Assembly (NCBI GenBank): GCA_038030265.1
Contig: CM075938.1
Location: 42,959,189 to 43,023,188 of the forward strand
Source of the DNA: Corythucha ciliata
Taxonomy: Eukaryota > Arthropoda > Insecta > Hemiptera > Tingidae
Reading direction: 5' to 3'
DNA length: 64,000 nt
The notes beneath the pieces were generated by a model that was given only the letters and a program-made list of their open reading frames with translations, searched no databases and was not told the DNA's origin. The first letter of the stretch is position 1. Each line of letters begins with the position of its first letter. The translations under genes were made by a program, and so were the position numbers. Shown here piece after piece: positions 37,101 through 50,500 of this stretch.

Positions 37101-40100
37101 ATCCAATGTGTATTGGAATTTATAGTCGCGGGCGTATCACTTAGCGGTTAGGATGATTGCCATTTGAATACATGTTAGGTTATTTATTTTTAACTGTCTA
37201 TTTGCCTTGGTTTTTTCTTGTAGTTATGATTTTAACGAATGCAATATTTACTGGCGTAATTGTATTTCTTAGCGCGTGAGAGTAATCTTTGATATTCACA
37301 GTGTACTGTTATATTTATTATATGTAGTCTATCCACTTAGTGAAGATACTCTCGCCCACTCTTGAGTTTCGTGGAATGAGCCCCTACCCCCTTCCATCGC
37401 TTTGCCGACAATAGTTTCGGGGTGTGCACCCCATTATCAAGGCAACCTGGCCGAAACAAACCGCTCTGTCACATGTCAACACAAAATTCCCAAAAATCCT
37501 TTCCAAAAAACTTTCTTGCAAGGAACACGATTTAATTAAGAGAGGACGTGTGGAAATGAACTACATGAAATAATAATCAAATGGGAAACGCAATTAGTAC
37601 CAAACCAACGTTCAAAGTGTTTTATTATTATTATTTGGGTTTTGTTTCAAATATTGGACTGGGCTGGGAATATCTCAAGTGTCGGCTTAATAACGTCATT
37701 CCAGAATGACCAAAAGTTGCGTAAAAAAATGACTATGACCAAAAATGCTGGATACTCACTATTCCATCCAACGAATTTATTCCGTGACAGTTTTCTCTTG
37801 CCACAAAGGCACATAGGCTCAAGTGTTAACAGGAGCTGTCTAGCTTGGAAAACTATTTTTTTTTTCAGTGAAAAATACTAGGGGTATTCACGTCAACTTC
37901 CGTTACGTGGGACCTTTTTTTGTGACGACAAACTAAAGCTTAACAAACGTGAAAACAAGGTGTAAGCTGAATTAAGCAAACTGGATTGTGTTTTATTTGT
38001 ATTCTATCCATAAAGAAACGAAGAACGAGGGGGTAAAGTGTTTATCGCCTTCGCTATAGTTTGTCCACTTAGGGAAGGACTCTCGCCCGCCCCCGAATTT
38101 AGTGAAATGAGCCTCCCCTTTACCCCCTTCTTTCAAAAATAACGCACTGGGAATAATTTTAGAACAAATGATCACTGTATAGTTTTCTTGATTTCTTTAC
38201 GTATTTTTGGTGGGAGTGAACAAATCGAACTAACGAAGTGAAGCAACACGTTCGAGAGTCCATCACTAAGTGGACAGACTAAACAAGCAAACCACTTTGA
38301 CCCCCCATCCGCATCACCAAAGTTGTATAGATACCAAGTTGCTTCGCTTGTGATAACGCGCGGTTCTCAAGGTCGAAGGGAAAATCGCTCCCGTCAGAGA
38401 GGTCTGGCTCCGCTAGCACGTCTATTTTGTAATAGCAGTAAATGAGTTCAAGTGTGTTATTTTATGTTTTTATTGTTCCAATAGTTAATTAAACACCTAA
38501 TTTGAGAATTAAAATGAATTGAACGCACATTTAGGAGCTTATAGGATGACTAAGTCAGTAATATTGGAGTTTATATTGCAGCACAGAACACGGCTATCTA
38601 AAATTACTAGCATTATTTTTCAAGTGTAAAATGTTATGAACATTACTTCTGAATCAAAATGCATTTATGTTCGAGCTCGAAAACGTAAGGCCACTACTTC
38701 TGCTTAAGTTCTGACTTTTTCTTCAAACAGTTCTTTTAACAAGCTACTGTCCGAAGATTGTTTCCGCCGTTTCAACCATTCCTTGCACCACTGCCTGCGT
38801 ATTTTAGGTTGGTTACTTTCCTGATGAATAACTGCACAAATAAAACCGAGAACGGCAATACGGTCCTGCTCATTCGAATCCACTATGTTAACTGAAGAAT
38901 TGAACTGTACGTGTGTGGGGGACTGAACTGAACAGTCCAAACTGACAGTTTAAACTGTGCAGTTTGAACTGACAAGTCAAACTGCACGTGAGTGGCCGGC
39001 TTTAGGCCCGTATTCATAGTCGCTACTTAAGTTTAAAAAATGCTCCTAAGTAAAAATCAAATCAGTTGTTGTTAGAAAAAAAATCAGCTGTTTAGACGTA
39101 CACTTATAGGGAAATTGAACTTTAAGAAATGTCTTTGAATACGTGCCTAGATTTCATAAATGAGATTTCAATGTTTCTACTTAAGTAGGTACCTAAAGTT
39201 TCTATTTCGTCGGCGAATAAGGCCGCTTAATTGCCCAAATTTCAATAACTTAAGCAGAAGTAGTGGCCTTACGTATTCGAGCTCGAACATAAATGCATTT
39301 ATGCAGGACTACGTGCCCCACGGGATAAAAAACGTGTTTCTTTTCTTCCCACGAATGTTGAGTCATATGTCTAAAACTATCAGCATTTTGATTCAGAAGT
39401 AATGTTCATAACATTTTACACTTGAAAAATAATGCTAGCAATTTTAGATAGCCGTGTTTGTGCTGCAATATAAACTCCAATATTACTGACTTAGTCATCC
39501 CAAGCTCCTAAATGCGCGTTTAATTCATTTTAATTCTCAAATTAGGTGTTTAACCTTTATCCGGGCGCGCGGGCGGTAAACTACCGCCCAAGTGCTTCAA
39601 CGAGTGATACCATTGGTGTGATTGACAGCAAAATGCCCAAGAGGCCATGTATTCCTCGTTGATACGCTGTTGCACTAGGAGGAGGGGCATTTCGTCCTAG
39701 CGATTGACTTCATTCCATTTTACTTGTCGTTAAAGCTCATGAAGACGTGGCCGGCGGTAATTTACCGCCCTTGCGCGCCCAGGAGTGTAACTCTATTTTG
39801 TTCACTACAGGAGCCAAATGTTTGGAACCAATCTTCCAAACAACCAACCTAATCACCCCCTACCATCCAAAAATCCCCTCAAAACACCCTTTAACCCTAA
39901 TTAAGATGATTTGGAGCAATTTGTGGAGAAAAACAAGTAAAAAATGAGAAGGCGGTAGGTTACCGCCCCGCGCCCGATAGCGTTACAAAAGGGAGCGCGC
40001 CCGGATGAAGGTTAATTAACCATTGGAACAAGAAAAACATAAAATAACACACTTGAACTCATTTACTGCTATTAAATCAGCTGAGAAATTTTGTTAACGC

Positions 40101-43100
40101 ACGCGTTATGAGTTACAGAATAGGCCCGCTGGTCTGTTTTATTTAAGGCCTGTTCACAAGCTCTACGTTTGTGTTCACTGAGATGGATGACGGTGTTGTT
40201 GTCTTGGTGCTGGAGGCTTCCTCGTCTTTACAACTTTTTGGAGTCGTTCTGGACACCCGGGGAAAATCCTGGGGATAGCACCCTTTACTAAAGACCATCT
40301 TTCTCGTGGAATTTTATGAATTTCCCCGTTCGGAAGTTTGGTCTCAAAATATTTCAAGATGTCCTCTTCTTGAAAATGGAGGGCACAAACTTTGTCTTCG
40401 AGAATTAAATCCCGTTCGGCTTGTGGGATTGGAGAATTCCATCTAGTTAGTTGATCCTACGAACATTTTTCATAAATCAAAAACGGAAGCATCATAGGCA
40501 TTAGGGAGGCGTTCATATTCGTACTCAGCTCATCATTATCTACCCAATGGAGCTAGTTTCATGACTATGTTCTTCCGGTTGACTGGGACTGTCGCCAGCT
40601 CTCGGTCGGGAATTCCTAATTTACTGACCCTGAGTTTACTGATCAGGTACTTAAAATGCTCAGATCGAGGTTACATTTTGCATACAACAAACCAGTCGGG
40701 TTTTCCTCAGAGTGTTTTCTCTACTGACCAGGTACTGGTAATGGCTCGAATCAACCTAAACATTTGCATACAGTTTTACGCGTGGGTCAACACGACTTGC
40801 CCTGAAATTAAATCCCGATCGGTTGAAGGAAACTCGGGCAATCCTACTGACCAGGTACTTACAATCGTCGTTTTGGCCAAAGAGTAAATCGTATGCCAAA
40901 TTTCAGCATTCGTCATTCAAAATTCAGACGTCGACGTCTTTCACTCCAGTTGTGTCAATATATAAATATATAGAAATGCTAAAATAGTACCGGCGAATGA
41001 ACGGAAAATTGGGAATAATTGACGTGTAATGAAGTTTGTTACGGAAAATAGTCTTGGACCTACTTCCGGTGGCGCTATAATATGTATTGTGCGTGACGAT
41101 ATGACAGCCTGGTGTGGAAGGATTTTTCACGATGTTTCTTCTTTTATTTCCTTGTGATTTACCTGAAGAGGGCGGCATACCACGCCGTTGAAACGTAGTA
41201 TTAATAATATAGTTTACATTTGCCCATAATTGGTCGTTATTTTTATTTTTTTTTCAAGCATTTAAAGCATTATTGTAAGATGGGCGATAGAGTTTTATTG
41301 TTGAGTGGGAATTAATTTTTGATTTAATTTTAATTTTTGTATAATAAATTGGGCCCTTAGAGATCAGATTGTAATCGGGATTTCAGAAAATTTTCTATCA
41401 GAGTTCGCGTTGCTATCGACGGCTTTCATAATCGCCCCGGCGCACTCATCCATGCTGTGAAACCGCACAGTGGGGTACAGGCGTGGATCCAGCAAAGGGC
41501 TAATGGGGCTTTAGCCCAATTGAGCTGAACGTTCCCAAACTTTGCCTAAACTCCACGTCTTCAAAGCCAAATTTCCGAGTTTTCAAACAATCTCAAATGA
41601 GAAATCGTGAGAACAAACAACAAAGGGGGTTGGGGCTTGCCACAATTCATGACCAATTCTACATGGCTAGAATTTCCGCTTGGGAAGGCTATGCACTCAG
41701 CAAAGTTAGGTATCTTATTTTGTGTTAAAGAAGTAAGTAAATTAACTAACTGATTTTAGCCGAGCGACCCCGAAAGGCAAGCCTAACAAAATTCGAGCTT
41801 CGAGAAAAAATGGGCTCTTCGACGCGATTTGAACCCGTTACGGGTTTTTATCAAAGCTCGAATTGTTTTAGGCTTTGCCTTTCCGTGTCGTCCGGGTAAA
41901 ATCAGTTAATTAATTTACTTCTTTAATTAAAACACCGGCGACAGAAACCCTCGTATCAATTATTTTGTGTATTTTTCAATTCATCTGCCGAGCTCCAGTG
42001 CAGCGTAGGATCTAGACCTTTGGGGGGATATACGCGGATACAGCAGACGTGAATGCAGTGGGGTGAATTCCAAGCTGTTTCCCGGAGCCAAATTCGCTCT
42101 ATTCTAGTTTCTTTTATACAGAAATACAGGATCCGCATTACAATCGTAGTTTCAAATCCCCAAAATTTGATTTTCTCGACCAATAACGGGTCATTTGGCC
42201 GATGATATGGCTGTTTTCGCTATACAGAGACCCATTTTTCATCACGCACTCACAATGCGATCAGAAATTGCGAAGAAATTACAAATTGACGATTCAAAAA
42301 CCAACAAACTTAGCCTCAAAATATAGAGGTATATGTATAAGCCAAGGACTGACTAGTTGACAGATGAAAATTCAGTCTTTCAAACTGGGTATTTTGCCTC
42401 ACAAAAATTAAACATTTACCTCATGATTTTCCTCCGTAGGCACACGTTTCGCTACAAAAATCACAATTTGTCCCTGAAAATCCCACCGTTTTCCTAGACA
42501 CTTAGTTCTTCAAGTACTATGTACCAGAATAGAATAGAATAGAACCAGGAACATTAGCCCTAAGGGTCCCAGAATGCGTCTCGCCAGGTGGGCCTTGAAT
42601 CGGTAAAGGTAAAATTCAGTTTCTTGGCCAAAAAACTGGAAATTTTGTGGCGTGATATACGTACTAGAAAATATTAACCAGTTCCCCCGGAATCGGTTTA
42701 CACCGGTTTTGTACATTACACGAGCAATCTTAGCACCTTGGACTAATTGTTTGTCACAAAACCGGGAATTTTGACCGGTAACTATCGATTCAGCTCTTTG
42801 AACTGGCCCTTGATTAATGAAATCGGGGTTTTTTCACCCCTCTTTTGGCAATAGTTGCCTCCAATTTTAACTTGTTTTCTTCACAGAACTTTAATTGTTT
42901 TCGTTTCCATAATTTAATTCGCTATGAACAAAAATGTACCTACACCAACGCTAAAATGCAAGAAAAAATTGATCTTGGCGGTCTTTGATATTTCAACGGA
43001 AAAATATTCGTACTTCTGTCCAAGAAAAAAACTGCTACAAAATTCGACGAATCCTTTAAATTTAAAATAGATTAAGTGCTTTTTATCCTCCTACCACGGA

Positions 43101-46100
43101 TTATGGTGAGGGGAGCGGGTGGGGGAATTTCAGTCTAGCCCCCCTCTTGACAAAATCCTGGATCCGCGCCTGGTGGGGTAGGTTTGTTGGCAACGCATCA
43201 GGCGACTCTTCATTCTGGGTGATAAAAATAATCATTTGGTAGAGAAAATTCACAAACTGCGAAGAAATTTCAGTCAAGTCCGGTGAAGTAAATACGACTC
43301 GAGAATTATGACATCTCTTCATACATTATCATGATGAACAGGACAAAGCAGCTCAGGTCATCTACTCAAATCCGAGATAATTTGTTCGTCATCTCGTATA
43401 ATAATGTAAAAGCTAATAATAATCTACATTTCTTGACGGCGACATTGTGTGGTTTGCGTTGTGACAAATATGTCTATGAAAGATGTTGTCTCCACACGTG
43501 TTTATTTTATTTTACAACCAGAACCGGTTTTCTGCCTACTTTGAGGCCATCCTCAGTGGTTCAATCTTAAAGAAGCTTTTGAGTGCAGAGCACCTCGTCC
43601 GATTGAATTGATGTTAAAAATATTTATTCTAGTAGCGTAGAAGAATTGAAGCCCAAAGATGAGAGTAGTAGTATATAAGTAGTGACGACAGGTGTAACAA
43701 CCTTAAGTGTTTTTAAGAGCTCACTGATGATGGTGTAAAAACATCGAAACCGGTTTGAGTAAACGTAAAGCCGCGGAGAGACATCTCGTTTTGTCGATAT
43801 TTTATTGAACAACTCCACAATATCGTCCTCTAAAATCAATCAACCATCTATTATCAGGTCTAACCCAACTAAAACATCGCGACAATTTGATAAGAAAAAT
43901 GTCCACTCCTTTCATCATTGTAAATGATAACAGTTGGTGTTTAATGGCGGACATAAGATTCTACTTTTAAAAAGGCTTTCGCTCCCTTCACTTGTTTCTA
44001 CCTCCATGGGTGATTCAGTTCGTCCTTTCGAGTACCTATAGCCCGCCAAGTTAAACGTGGACCTCGCCCTCCTGTAATCAGCCCCTCTAGCTATTTTTCC
44101 TTACCCCTTCCATGGAACTTCGGTTTGATGATAACACTTATCTTTGGTAAACAGTGGGACAACCAATTCGGTAAGGAAATTAGAAGGAAGATAAGTTGCA
44201 ACTAATCGAATGAGAGTGCGCTGGCCGCAAGTTCATGTTCTTCTTGACGGACTACAGGCCCGATGTCGAGGTGATGACACGGGTTCGCTGTCACCCTATA
44301 CAGGCGTGTTTCTATTTTTGGACGGAACCGATTCATCCATCACACGGTTGCCTACTCTCTCCAGTCTGTCACGAGCCTGATCGAGGCGTATAAGTCGATA
44401 GCGACAACAATGAAAGCCAAAAAAAATCGATTAATATGCGACATTTTAGAGAGACCCATGGTGTTTAAAGTTTGTCTACACTCTCTCGGACGCCCTTAAA
44501 AATAATCGAATGAGCTTCACCTTTGCTCCCTCTACTATAAGCGTACTAAAAGCATTGAGTACGGATAGTTTTAAAAACATGGAATATCCAACAATGTCTT
44601 GAATTGTGAATTAATGCTTTTCTTGCCTTCATATTTATTTATTTTTGCACCGACCTCTTGGATATTCTTGAGTAAATGTTCCACCAGAAAAAAACAAGCA
44701 CTTAACCTGAACCTGGCGGGTTTTTAGTGCATTTTTAATTTCTGGTGGGACTCGACCATCGACCACCCTTCGAGAGTCCATCAAAGTGTGGACACTGGAC
44801 AGTCTCGAGAATATTTTGCTGGCAGCTAATATTGCAGTCATTCAGAAATGTTCGCCTCCCCTATACAATGCATACCCACAAATCAACTTAGCGTTCAAAG
44901 AGGATACGTGTAGGTCCAAAACTTCTTAATGACCGTATGCTAACAATTATTTTTTTGCCGTTATGTATGTATTGGTAATTATTTTCAATTTACTTTCTAC
45001 TTTCATGTGGGTTGTTTTTTGTTTTTGTTTTTCAGGATGTTGGATCCGTTCAAGGACATAACAGCACCTATGACGCCAATATGGTAAGTTCTTTTCACTT
45101 TTCATTTTTATTCGCTTGATTTCGAGCTGTTACTACCGTTAGAATAAGAGTGGCATTGCTAAAAAATATGCAATCATGAACATCTTGTTGAGTGAATTAA
45201 ACAAACAAAATTCTTCATATTTTCTTCTTGAACACCACCCAATGATACCGAAGTATGGACTTCGTTGATATTCTCTGTCGAACAGGGAGATAGAAAACCG
45301 TTAAGCTAACGTTATTTGCGTCCTCTTCAAAAAATAATCTAACAGGAATAATACCCCATTAGAAAAAAATAAAAAAAGTTAGGTCGAGGAAAAAATATTA
45401 CACTGAAATACCGGTTTACTATACATGACAACCTGACTCATTGGAGACTCGGCTTAAAAAGCAAAAAGTAATTTATACCTACACTCAACAAGATTACGCC
45501 ACATACTGAAAAATTCCCAGGAACTCTATTTGTTAATAAAAACGTATTCTTAGCAAACAATTTCAACTTGACATTAGCATTCAAGAGTGTCTGGGCCTAT
45601 ACAAGGGTTTTACTATTAGAAGTAGTAGTAACTAGCGTAATGAATAGAGTAATAAATTTAGATAAATGCCGAATTCAAGATGATACAGAAGTAGATAGGT
45701 TTTAGTTTTGTGAAGCGGGCAGATTGATGAAAATTTTGTACTGAATTAACCTATTTGGTTTAACAACAGCAAAAATCGTGCAGTGAGCCTGCCGAGAGAT
45801 GTGCGGTACTGTAGTAATTAGCGAACGAGGTATCTTTTTTAAAAATTAAGTTCACTCTTCCTGCTCACCTTCATTCTCACAACACTAATTTGAACTTTCT
45901 CAGTCTCTTTCGACGGCCAGTAAATCTTTTTTGTCCTATTTTCGGGAACATAACTCGCTCTCGACTAGTGACGGTGACAGAGAGCGCCCGACATCGTTCA
46001 GCGCTCTTTCCGGTCGTTTGTCGGCATGCTCGTCACTGGACGCGGTAACGACGTTGTGTTTCAACTTGGCCCGTGGTATTTGGAGACGTCCAATGCCTTC

Positions 46101-47471
46101 CAGATCACCTTTAAACGAAAAAATAAGTGCAAATAATGAATAAATAACACACAAAACAGACGAATGAAATTAAAAACAGCGCTAGTTAAAAAAAAAAAAA
46201 AATCACCAACCTTTCTGCCCGATGGACGTGCCTTGCTGAGCCTCTGCCATCACAAAAAGCGGAGAGAAAAGGAAAAGGTCAACGAGCTCCCCCACTCTTA
46301 ATTCTCTGACTTTTTTTTTTTTCACTTTTACTGCTTTACTGTATTACCAGCCCCTCTTTTCATAATAACTCTAGATTCTCTTTAATAACACAGCCAACAA
46401 TTTTTTTCCAAGAACCGGTAGTTTTACAGAGGAGCTTTGGAATACTAAAAGAGAGAAGTTAGCATTTGGGGTCAATTTCATGCCTCTTTCCCCACTTAGC
46501 TTTTACCGGATGACCCACAAAACACTGTTTTTCCCCCCGGCCTTAGTAGAATCAAAAAGTGGATTGACACTGGAATTCCTGACTCCTGTGAGGTACTGGT
46601 CTACTCGGCAATCTAAACGCGGTTGGCATTTAATAATGTTGTTTACAACATGTGTGAATCATATAAGCGTGAACCAAAGTATTGGTGCCTTCGATTTTTT
46701 CCCCTTCAATCCAAAAAAGTAAACGAAAAGGGTAAAAAATAATCTTCGCAGTATAACTCTGAACTAAACGTGTATAAGATCAATTCCCGAAGACGAACTC
46801 TCGTCCCCTGACCACCGGCACAAACAGGCGCTCGACTCCTTGCGCATATTCCCGTTGAAACATTTAGCTTTATCCATTTCCATAAAATTTTGCTACAGAG
46901 CAATTCATTTCCATCCACCTTTTCCATTAATGCAGGGTGTTAACATTAAGGTCGCACCACCGGCCAGGGTTCGATTCTGCAACTCATTTGCGGCAAAAGT
47001 TGTCCTCTGCAAAAAGAAATTTCACCCCGCACGAAGTCCGACTTTTTTCACTTTTAAGATTTTTTTCGTGTTATAGACATTGCGTTACTAAAACGACTGT
47101 AAAAACGACTTGCTTATTTCTGGCCGAAAATCAAATCTGAATACACCGTTGGAAAGAGCGTTAAATTTACCATCTTCCCAATGCAAAATAATATTTCAAA
47201 TCTAGGATTCAGGGGACGAAAAATAAGCCCGAGTAGTAAAATGTGAGAAATTACGAAAATTTTTACTACTCGGGCTTATTTTTCGTCCCCTGAATCCTAC
47301 ATTTAAAATAATATTTAGCACTGGGAAGATGGTAAATTTAACGCTCTTTCCAACGGTGTATTCAGATTTGATTTTCGGCCAGAAATAAGCGAGTTACAGT
47401 CGTTTTAGTAACGTGATGTCTATAACACGAAAAAAATCTTAAAAGTGAAAAAAGTCGGACTTCGTGCGGGG

Positions 47472-47506
<35 letters not shown>

Positions 47507-50500
47507 AGAGGACAACTTTTGCCGCAAATGAGTTGCAGAATCGAACCCTGGCCGGTGGTGCGACCTTAACGTTAACACCCTGTATAATATGTTTTAATTC
47601 AGACAAAAAACAGCTCTGGAGCTGAATTTTATGTAAATTGAAAACGCTATGATGCGCGGAATTGAACCCTGATCGATTCGTTGGCCCCTTCCCTTGAAAC
47701 TTTTTTAAATGCTTCATTATCACCGGCGACGGGACAAGCATGAAGAAATTAGTATACTGAGGAGCTCTCACCCGGGGTCACAGTGGCGTGCCCAGGACTT
47801 TTTCTTGGGAGGGGTTTTTAAATAACAAAATTATATGTATACGTACAATTTTATAATATATACCTAAATACAATTCAATAATTTTAAAAAATGAATAAAT
47901 AAGGAGAGGCATTTTATTTCAAGATAAGCAAATATTCAAGGGATTCATGTGTCCCTTATGCACAGGCGGGAACCCACGCATAGAGATACCCTCACCTATT
48001 GTCATTGGCGTTCGCATACCGCCCAGCAATGCCCAGGTGTTCACTGGGTCCGTCAAAAGTTCGACACATTCGGACTTCGGGGCTGTCAATTGAGGCCACT
48101 ATGCCCAAAAAAATTCGCGTGGTCCATGAAAACGTGCCCGAATCGTAAAAAATGGCGCCATCACGATGAACACCCCTTCAAATGGCTCGTTTGATCGAAA
48201 AATCCGTTTCGATTTTTGAATCTACCGTGTTGTGAAACTTCTAGATACACCGTTTCGTCCAATTTCGAAAAGTCTATTTTTGACATTGCCTGGTACCAGG
48301 AAAATAATACAGTCGTAGACGATTTTCAGGATCAAGACGGATGAGGTCTTTGAGTCTCTCGCGAAGAATGCGGTCAATTGTGGACTGCAGTCTGCCCGGT
48401 CACCCCTTGAATCGGGCACACAATGAGCGTTTTGCGTTGTAGTTGTCGTCGTCGTTGGTTTCAGCCGATTTTATCGAGTTGAGAATGGCTCATCAGCGAG
48501 GTCCGCGTGCATCGAGGCTCTTAATCCTCGGACTTCAGGACCGCCGTTGCTACACATCGGGTATCTCTCTGCACCTTCCTCGTGGACGTCCAGTTGAGCA
48601 CGTCTGACTCTGACGACGAGAAATGAAAGTTTTATGAAAGCTTAAAGAGCTAACGTCAGTGCCAGGCGAGGATATCCGCATGCAGGGGATTCAAAAGATT
48701 CAGCGCTCAAGTGCGTCTCCATTCGACTCTCCCATTGTCTGACGACGACGGTGAAATCGTTCAACTAATTCCAACTCAGCAACAGCGGTCCCAGCTCCTC
48801 ACGGCTATTCGGCTCATCCAAATGTCCAAAAAATGAGCGTTTCGCGTTGTAGTTAGATGGATTTTCTTGACTCCAAGAGGCCCCTTGGATTTCAGACCTG
48901 TGAGATCATCGTGTGCAGGAAAATGCTAGATTCCAAGTGTTTGGGACAGGTAGGGTACCCGAACAAACATTCTCTATAGAACTGAGGGGGTCAAGGTTTT
49001 GGAGTTTGTTAAGAGGGTTAGTAGGTTTGTAGACCATTTGTAGGCCTCCCGAGTCCAGCCCCAATATTCTTGGGTATTGAGTATGAGATGCACCCGGCTC
49101 TGGTGCCCTCGAACTCGATATGGCTGGGTACGGGCCCACTGATTAATAATAAACAACCTACAGGCCAAACTCTAAGAAAAGGGGAAAATATTTTAGCCCG
49201 TCAAAAAACGTTGTATGAACACTCAAGTCTAAACCTTTCCTGCACATCGATAAGCTTGTGGTCGACAGAAAGATTTACGCCTAGTTTTATCGTCTGTCTG
49301 TACCGGCCACCTAATCCGGGGAGTGAGGCAATTACCTTGTTTTTGAAGCGGTTAGATGCCTTTCTTATTGAAATCTCTAGGTTCAATCTCCATGTTGTTT
49401 TTATGGCCGACTTCAACGTTGATATAAAATATACTTATGCTTGGCTTGTCCACAGAAAAATTATAGAACTTCTCGACCTCCTCGATTCTTACGGGTTGAG
49501 AATGACTCTGCAGCAAGTGACGAGGCCGGCCTCACTGACCTGCATCGACAATGTCGCCACTTCTCTCCCCGTCAGCACTTATTTTTCTGTAATTGCTCCG
49601 TTCCTTCACTCATGTCAGGCCATCTCGGTATTCTTCTTTCTTTCTGCCTGGAGCGGAAAAATCATCCTGTACTGCACAACTATCGATGCCTCAGCGATGG
49701 GAACGTCTCGCGTTTTAGGGATCATCTCAGGTTGGTCATTTGGCTCGTCATGAATGCTCATGCATAAGGTGCTCTTAAAACTCTTGACAAGCAAGTGAAT
49801 TTCATTGTGCATACACTAGCGAGAGGCATAGAGGATTGCTACCCCCGGACTATGAAAATGAGCCCTTCGCCTATGAGAAGGAACCCCTGGTATTCGTCTG
49901 ATCTTCTGGTTCTGAAAAACCAATGTTTCCGACTATCGAGTTGTCTTCAAGTTGAAACAATGCGAAAATTGCCTACAAAAAGACCAAAAGAATATACAGA
50001 AAACTGGTTAAAAATGAAATAATGTAGCAATTTTGTCCTCACTGGGAGTCGGTCCCGAGCTCTTTGGCAAATTATAAAAGACGAGGCAGGTGCCAGTCTC
50101 GACAGTCTCGACAGGCACAGGTCTCGGTGTTTTCACGGAACTCTTTAAGCTCCCTCGAAGGTACGTCCTGTCTTCGAGAAAAGCGATCATGAGACCCTAT
50201 TCACTAAAATTAAGCGCCGGCGCTATCCACCCGTCCTGTCGAAAAACATATTATTTTCTATTCCGGAGGGTGAGGGGGAAGGGTGGATAGCGCCAGCGCT
50301 AACTTTTAGTGAATAAGGCGCTCCAAATAATTACCGTCAAATAGCAATACTGCCATATTCAGGCCCGGATCTACGTCATTTTCGAGGGGGAGCAGGCCTA
50401 ATTTTTGGCACCCCTTTTTGGTGCCACGTATTTTTATCCCCCCTCTCCTACAACATCAATGTAGGAAGATGTAAAATACCATATTTCGATAGAAAGAAAC

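Larger units (their letters stand above)
38429..40090. repeat. Large inverted repeat with nested insertion
   Basis: Left arm 38429-38712 begins TAATAGCAGTAAATGAG. The right arm 39247-40090 is its mirror, ending CTCATTTACTGCTATTA, but is lengthened by a 458-bp insertion (39554-40011) and about 75 further bases near 39300-39375. The spacer 38713-39246 carries a transposase-like fragment and a short MITE. It is probably a non-autonomous PIF/Harbinger-like element; ends with TAA/TTA could include the target triplet. Confidence 0.65.
35092..45035 (+). other. dysc: dysc intron 11, ~9.9 kb
   Basis: Contains a MITE pair (37325, 38055), the large palindrome with a piggyBac-like insertion, a THAP fragment, a hAT-like element and hammerhead-like motifs. 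The stretches 35092-37320 and 43850-45030 hold nothing I can name. Confidence 0.5.

Noticed and set aside
38429..40090. Whole block as an LTR retrotransposon
   Set aside because: The repeated ends are inverted, not direct, and no gag, protease or integrase motifs are present.
47439..47771. 110-codon minus-strand frame with a poly-Lys run
   Set aside because: It reads the right arm of the 651-bp palindrome; the same text is mirrored on the other strand.
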